64,000 nt of DNA, from assembly GCA_050633885.1 (NCBI GenBank), contig JBOEHK010000002.1, forward strand, positions 620,001 through 684,000. Direction: 5' to 3'. The DNA comes from JAWSVE01 sp050633885. GTDB taxonomy: Bacteria > Pseudomonadota > Gammaproteobacteria > Pseudomonadales > Cellvibrionaceae. The position numbers and the translations under genes were made by a program. Of this stretch, positions 59,837-64,000 are shown one piece after another. The stretch's first letter is position 1, and the number at the start of each line of letters is the position of its first letter. The notes under the pieces are model-generated. The model did no database searches and was not told where the DNA came from. It saw only the letters and a list, made by a program, of their open reading frames with translations.

Positions 59837-62314
59837 TTAACTCGCTGATTTTTTTTCAAAAAAAGGAGTCGTTTTTCCCACGTTTATTTTATTCGCTTTT
59901 CTCTTTGCGTATTTGTTCATCGTGGCTCTAAGTTCTTCAAGCGAGAGAGGTTTGGCCAAGTGATCGTCCATTCCTGAATCAAAAGATTTTTCTTTTAAGC
60001 TATCTATAGCATGTGCAGTTAAGGCAACTATCGGCATGGCTGCAAAATTATTTTCTTTTTCAAAGCGTCGTATCTCTTCGGTCGCTTCGTACCCTGTCAT
60101 AATTGGCATGTCGCAATCCATAAGAATGAGATCATACTGATCGTGTTGTTGCATAATTTTGGAGACGGCTAGACTACCATTTTCAACAAATTCACAATAA
60201 TGCCCAAGGTTTTTCAGCATGTTTTGAACAACAATTTGATTAACCTTGTTGTCTTCTGCGACAAGTATGTTCATTTTGTTGGCTTGCCGGAGTTGTGTCA
60301 TATCCCCCTGTACAGTGTCGTCACAATCTGGATTAATAGCGGGTTCAGCTGACTCGATAAGAGGTAGGTCGACCCAAAAACAAGAGCCTTCGTTTGCTTC
60401 GCTTGAAAAACCAATTGAGCCACCTAATAATTCGGCCAATTGTTTACAAATTGCTAATCCCAAACCAGTACCGCCGTATCGACGATGAACATCTGATCGT
60501 GTTTGTTCAAATGATTTAAACAGTTTTGATTGTTGTTCTTTACTGATCCCAATACCGGTGTCTGTTATGGCAATTCGGTATACATTTTCTTGATCTAATT
60601 TTTTAATAGAAATAGTGATTGTCCCTTGTTCGGTAAACTTTTGAGCATTACCTACAAGGTTAACGATGATTTGCTGTAAACGAGCGGGGTCGGTTTCTAC
60701 TGCTGATGGAAGAGCTGGATCTATCTGTGTAAGTAAAGTAACGCGTGAATTTTTTGCCGTTAGTAAAAAGACGTCATTGCAGGTATCTACAATTTTTCTG
60801 ATATCACAGGGGATTTTTTCTATTGTTAGTTTGCCGGCTTCTATTTTCGAGTAATCGAGGATGTCATTGACTATATTGAGAAGATTTTTTCCCGAAGAGT
60901 CAATGATGTTAACCCAGTTTTTTTGCTCGGCTTTCAAATTGCTTTTTTGCAATAACTGAATCATACCGAGAACACCGTTAAGAGGCGTTCTGATTTCATG
61001 GCTCATGTTGGCTAAAAAATCGCTTTTAGTCTGATCTTTAGCCTTAGCTGTTTGCGCTTCCAGTTGCGCTTGTTGCTCACTTTTGCTGAGCTCTTCTAAT
61101 TTTGCGGAAATACTGAAAGCAAAGATCACAAAAGAGGCTGAATATCCCAATGCACTTAATATGGCAATATTAAAACTGCCGGGAATTAGATTTAATAAGC
61201 TGAGGTTTGACCATAAAACGGAAATTAAAGTAACTAGCGAGCCATAAAAATAAATTTTTGCCGGTCGATAATTTCTTCGGAGCCAAGGTATTGTTGAGGC
61301 ACACAGTACAACGGGCAAGAATACTTGTAATGGTGCAACAACAAAAAATGCGATTGGGTTTATCAATACAGCATAGTTGATCCCTAAAAGTATTAAAGCC
61401 GCATAACCTAAAATGAAATAGAAAGACTTTAGTGAGTGCTTTCGTAAATTTAAAAATTCAGCATGAAACCATAATGCTCCTGCGGCAGCTAAACCGCCAC
61501 AGTACGCTGGACCAGCTAAGTTCCAAGCAGTGTTTTCAGGAAAGAGTAACTGGGCTGTGCCGCTAAAATACAGATCGTAAAATAGGCGTCCAATTGTACT
61601 TGCGCTAAATGCTAAATAGACAAGTTCTCGGTTATCTAAATAGACCATTAAATGATAAAAGAAAAAGCCAATATAGAGACCAAAAATACAAAAGATAATG
61701 ATGTCTGTAGCATTTTTTTGGTTGAAAAAATGCTTTTGGGAAAACAGCCTTATAGGTAGGAGCAATAACCCTCTGCTGCTAATTTTAAAGTATACGTCTC
61801 CCGATGAGTTAGGATTAAGCTCAATAGGGAGTACGATCGAACGACTTTTAAACAGTCTATTATCGAGAGAGGATGCAACGCCTTCGTGATATTCTGATAC
61901 GTATGTATTATCGGCAAAATGATACATCGAGATGTTGTCGATTATTGAGTAATCGATGTCGAAATAAAAATCTTTTTGATTTTTTTGAATATTTTGAATG
62001 GATGTTTTTAGCCAAATTGTTGAAGAGGTAAATCCAAAGCTAATAACTTTTGATTTGTCGTCAAAAGATGAAAATATTTCAGCATTATTCGATTCCAGTT
62101 GGCGTATATTCTGAATCGTTAAAGAATTGTTAGGATCGACAAGAAATTGAGTATATGGCTTTATGTTAGCTCTAACTTCGTCAGAATCTATTACTAAAGG
62201 CTCTAAGCCTAGCGTGTTGAGGCTACATAGAGAAAATATAATGAATAATAACTGCCGCATCCGTAGCCTCAAAATTGACCTTGAAGGAAAACCTGTCATT
62301 TCATTCAAGTACAT
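59837..62314 (-). CDS. 7TMR-DISM hybrid sensor kinase with one receiver
   Basis: 825 residues; a start at 62260 (MRQLLFIIFSLCSLNTLGLE, a clean signal peptide) is better than the listed ATG at 62314. Order: periplasmic 7TMR-DISMED2-like domain (about 40-180), seven-helix DISM core (about 200-400), HisKA with MSHEIRTPLNGVLGMIQ (about 441), HATPase (NLVGNAQKFTEQG, DTGIGI, GTGLGLAI) and one receiver with LMDCDMPIMTG (about 733). No HPt domain. It resembles the kinase at 33592 but lacks the middle receiver. The cognate partner is not in the window. Confidence 0.9.
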   Translation of the reverse strand: MYLNEMTGFPSRSILRLRMRQLLFIIFSLCSLNTLGLEPLVIDSDEVRANIKPYTQFLVDPNNSLTIQNIRQLESNNAEIFSSFDDKSKVISFGFTSSTIWLKTSIQNIQKNQKDFYFDIDYSIIDNISMYHFADNTYVSEYHEGVASSLDNRLFKSRSIVLPIELNPNSSGDVYFKISSRGLLLLPIRLFSQKHFFNQKNATDIIIFCIFGLYIGFFFYHLMVYLDNRELVYLAFSASTIGRLFYDLYFSGTAQLLFPENTAWNLAGPAYCGGLAAAGALWFHAEFLNLRKHSLKSFYFILGYAALILLGINYAVLINPIAFFVVAPLQVFLPVVLCASTIPWLRRNYRPAKIYFYGSLVTLISVLWSNLSLLNLIPGSFNIAILSALGYSASFVIFAFSISAKLEELSKSEQQAQLEAQTAKAKDQTKSDFLANMSHEIRTPLNGVLGMIQLLQKSNLKAEQKNWVNIIDSSGKNLLNIVNDILDYSKIEAGKLTIEKIPCDIRKIVDTCNDVFLLTAKNSRVTLLTQIDPALPSAVETDPARLQQIIVNLVGNAQKFTEQGTITISIKKLDQENVYRIAITDTGIGISKEQQSKLFKSFEQTRSDVHRRYGGTGLGLAICKQLAELLGGSIGFSSEANEGSCFWVDLPLIESAEPAINPDCDDTVQGDMTQLRQANKMNILVAEDNKVNQIVVQNMLKNLGHYCEFVENGSLAVSKIMQQHDQYDLILMDCDMPIMTGYEATEEIRRFEKENNFAAMPIVALTAHAIDSLKEKSFDSGMDDHLAKPLSLEELRATMNKYAKRKANKINVGKTTPFFEKKSAS

Positions 62315-62594
62315 TCAGTATAGTCAGGCCGAGTAAGGATTGTGCAATTAATGTAGATGAACGGTTCGTTACTCTAGTTATCAGTCGTGACCTTTGGTTC
62401 GTTGTTTATTAGTGCTTGAATGGAGTCAACGTTTATTGAATGATAAAGAGAAAATACTAAATAACTGGTTATATGTGTCTGCATAAACGCTTAAAATTTT
62501 ATCGAAGAGTGTCTTGAGAGGCGAACAACTTAATAGTTATGGATACTTATGAAAACAAAGATTATAGAGCGATGTTTAAGGATTATTTTGATTT
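62315..62594. other. Divergent intergenic region, hybrid kinase / monooxygenase
   Basis: About 280 bp with no recognised gene. It should contain divergent promoters; nothing beyond the A-rich leader next to the monooxygenase stands out. Confidence 0.4.
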
Positions 62595-62630
62595 AAAACA
62601 ATAAGAATAAAAAGAATAAGGAAGAACTTA
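62595..62630 (+). promoter_or_regulatory. A-rich Hfq/Crc-type motif at the monooxygenase ribosome site
   Basis: The 36 bases before the ATG at 62631 read as repeated AAnAAnAA, including AATAAGAATAAA (62600-62611), AAGAATAA and AAGGAAGAA next to the start. Such CA motifs overlapping ribosome sites are how Hfq/Crc represses catabolic mRNAs in Pseudomonas. AATAAGAATAAA is identical to a 12-nt block in the CrcZ-like RNA (minus strand, 10113-10124). Confidence 0.5.
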
Positions 62631-64000
62631 ATGGTCAAAAAATATTTCGATGTCATTGTTGTTGGGGCCGGCTTGTCTGGAATTGGCGCAGCTTATCATT
62701 TAAAAAAATTATGTTCGACTAAAAGTTTTGCCATTTTCGAGGCTAGAGAATCCTTGGGTGGGACTTGGGATTTATTTCGATATCCGGGTATTCGATCTGA
62801 TAGTGATATGCATACGCTAGGTTATCGTTTTAAACCATGGCGTGAGGCTAAATCGATCGCAGATGGGCCTTCTATTCTTGAATATATTAAACAGACTGCA
62901 GAAGAGAATGAACTTCATCGGCATATTATTTATGGAACAAAAGTGATTTCTGCGCATTGGTCTAGCGAGGAAAGTCAATGGAGAGTGTCTGTTCTCGATA
63001 CGAGCCGAAACCAAGTCGAAGAATATTTTTGCAACTTCTTGCAGCTGAGTTCCGGGTATTATAATTACGATGGGGGCTATACGCCTGCGTATTCTGGTCT
63101 TGAGAATTTTCAAGGGAGTTTTATTCACCCTCAACAATGGCCTGAAAATTTTCAGTGCAAAAATAAAAAGATAATTGTTATCGGTTCAGGGGCAACAGCC
63201 GTAACGCTCGTTCCTTCTTTGGCAAAAACGGCTTTAAAAGTAACAATGCTTCAACGTTCACCCACGTATATTGTGTCGAGGCCTGACAAAGATTTTGTCG
63301 CAAACACGTTAAGAAAAATTCTTCCTGAAACTTGGGCATATAACATTGTTAGGTGGAAAAATATTGCTTTTCAGCAGTATTTTTATCGGCGTGCTCGAAA
63401 GAATCCAGAGAAAATTAAACAAATACTTTTGAAAAAAGTCCGTCAAGAGTTAGGCGATGGCTATGATATAGGGAAAAATTTTACACCTAACTATAAGCCT
63501 TGGGATCAAAGAATATGCCTAGTGCCTAATGCTGATTTGTTTGCGTCAATTCGTTCAGGAAAGGCAGAAGTTGTCACGAATACGATCACTCGTTTTGTTG
63601 AGAATGGAATTGAGTTAAAAAATGGCGAAGTGCTTGAAGCTGATGTGGTGGTGAGTGCAACAGGACTCGATATGGTTGTCTTGGGCGGGGCAGAATTCTT
63701 TGTTGACGGAAAACAGGTGGATTTTTCAAAAACATTTACCTACAAGGGGATGATGTTTTCTGGGGTGCCGAATGTAATGTCTACTTTTGGATACATCAAT
63801 GCCTCTTGGACTTTACGAGCAGACCTCAATAATGAATACCTTTGTCGGTTACTTCGCTATATGGATGACAATAAGGTGAAAACGTGTGTACCAGAGCTTC
63901 GAGAGAATGAAAAAGACATGACGGCGCGACCCTGGATAGATGATTTTTCTCCCGGATATTTTCAGCGAGTACTGGACGCTTTGCCAAAGCAGGGTGGCCA
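62631..64000 (+). CDS. Flavin-containing (Baeyer-Villiger-type) monooxygenase, 3' end outside window
   Basis: 456 codons are visible and the frame continues off the window. Motifs: N-terminal FAD-binding VIVVGAGLSGIGAAYHLK (about 8-25), then ESLGGTWDLFRYPGIRSDSDM (here GGTWDLFRYPGIRSDSD), a second Rossmann fold IIVIGSGATAVTLVPSLAK (about 184, NADPH) and FQGSFIHPQQWPE, close to the FxGxxxHxxxW Baeyer-Villiger fingerprint. Such enzymes oxidise ketones to esters or hydroxylate with O2 and NADPH. The substrate is unknown. It is the only gene on the plus strand beyond the hybrid kinase. Confidence 0.92.
   Translation, partial: MVKKYFDVIVVGAGLSGIGAAYHLKKLCSTKSFAIFEARESLGGTWDLFRYPGIRSDSDMHTLGYRFKPWREAKSIADGPSILEYIKQTAEENELHRHIIYGTKVISAHWSSEESQWRVSVLDTSRNQVEEYFCNFLQLSSGYYNYDGGYTPAYSGLENFQGSFIHPQQWPENFQCKNKKIIVIGSGATAVTLVPSLAKTALKVTMLQRSPTYIVSRPDKDFVANTLRKILPETWAYNIVRWKNIAFQQYFYRRARKNPEKIKQILLKKVRQELGDGYDIGKNFTPNYKPWDQRICLVPNADLFASIRSGKAEVVTNTITRFVENGIELKNGEVLEADVVVSATGLDMVVLGGAEFFVDGKQVDFSKTFTYKGMMFSGVPNVMSTFGYINASWTLRADLNNEYLCRLLRYMDDNKVKTCVPELRENEKDMTARPWIDDFSPGYFQRVLDALPKQGG

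Noticed and set aside
1..64000. tRNA, rRNA, CRISPR array, transposase or prophage genes
   Set aside because: I looked for T-loop motifs, regularly spaced repeats and transposase or phage proteins and saw none.

Overview
The window is a stretch of low-GC gammaproteobacterial chromosome. Most of it is housekeeping, with a few accessory blocks. The order dksA-gluQ-(cbrX)-cbrA-cbrB-[sRNA]-pcnB-folK-panB, together with the lnt-corC-ybeY-ybeZ-miaB cluster and the rpsU-yqeY-dnaG // tsaD-folB-folK arrangement, is typical of Pseudomonas and its marine relatives (Pseudomonadales/Oceanospirillales). The A+T-rich DNA argues against Pseudomonas itself. I see no tRNA, rRNA, CRISPR array, transposase or prophage.

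Layout. 1-3.3 kb: a LysE-type exporter and a PhzF-like protein, divergent from a MocR regulator. 3.4-7.2 kb: small proteins, a YihY membrane protein and panB. 7.2-17 kb (minus strand): deoxynucleoside kinase, folK, pcnB, cbrB, cbrA, a 56-residue cbrX-like gene, gluQ and dksA. Between cbrB and pcnB lies an unannotated small-RNA locus that looks like CrcZ. 17-28 kb: sfsA, a Rieske/cyclic-nucleotide pair, a TfoX C-terminal protein, an M15 peptidase, a HAD phosphatase, a marR-emrA-emrB pump, cysE and htpX. 28-33.5 kb: an A/T-rich hypothetical and a two-gene molybdoenzyme with an unusual FeS/membrane-anchor fusion. 33.6-42.7 kb: a hybrid kinase, ppa, dnaG, yqeY, rpsU, tsaD, folB and a second folK. 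42.9-46.8 kb: a YjgN/M48 pair, a TauE/SafE transporter and a hypothetical. 46.8-52.6 kb: lnt-corC-ybeY-ybeZ-miaB. 52.9-64 kb: DUF1820, an esterase, an Old Yellow Enzyme, an aminotransferase, GDT1, YgjP, DUF1287, FKBP, a second hybrid kinase and the start of a Baeyer-Villiger-type monooxygenase.

How it fits together. The strongest story is carbon-catabolite control. CbrA (transporter-kinase) and CbrB (sigma-54 activator) are followed by a sigma-54 promoter, an upstream inverted repeat, an approximately 185-nt A-rich transcript carrying five AAnAAnAA (Hfq/Crc-type) motifs and a terminator. The leader of the monooxygenase at the far end of the window carries the same type of motif next to its ribosome binding site, so it could be a target of the same circuit. 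Other points are a possible structured leader before the molybdoenzyme, a 132-bp multi-stem element between fklB and the second hybrid kinase, a MocR operator pair, two HPPK paralogues, and a macromolecular-synthesis operon in which dnaG is followed by ppa and not rpoD.
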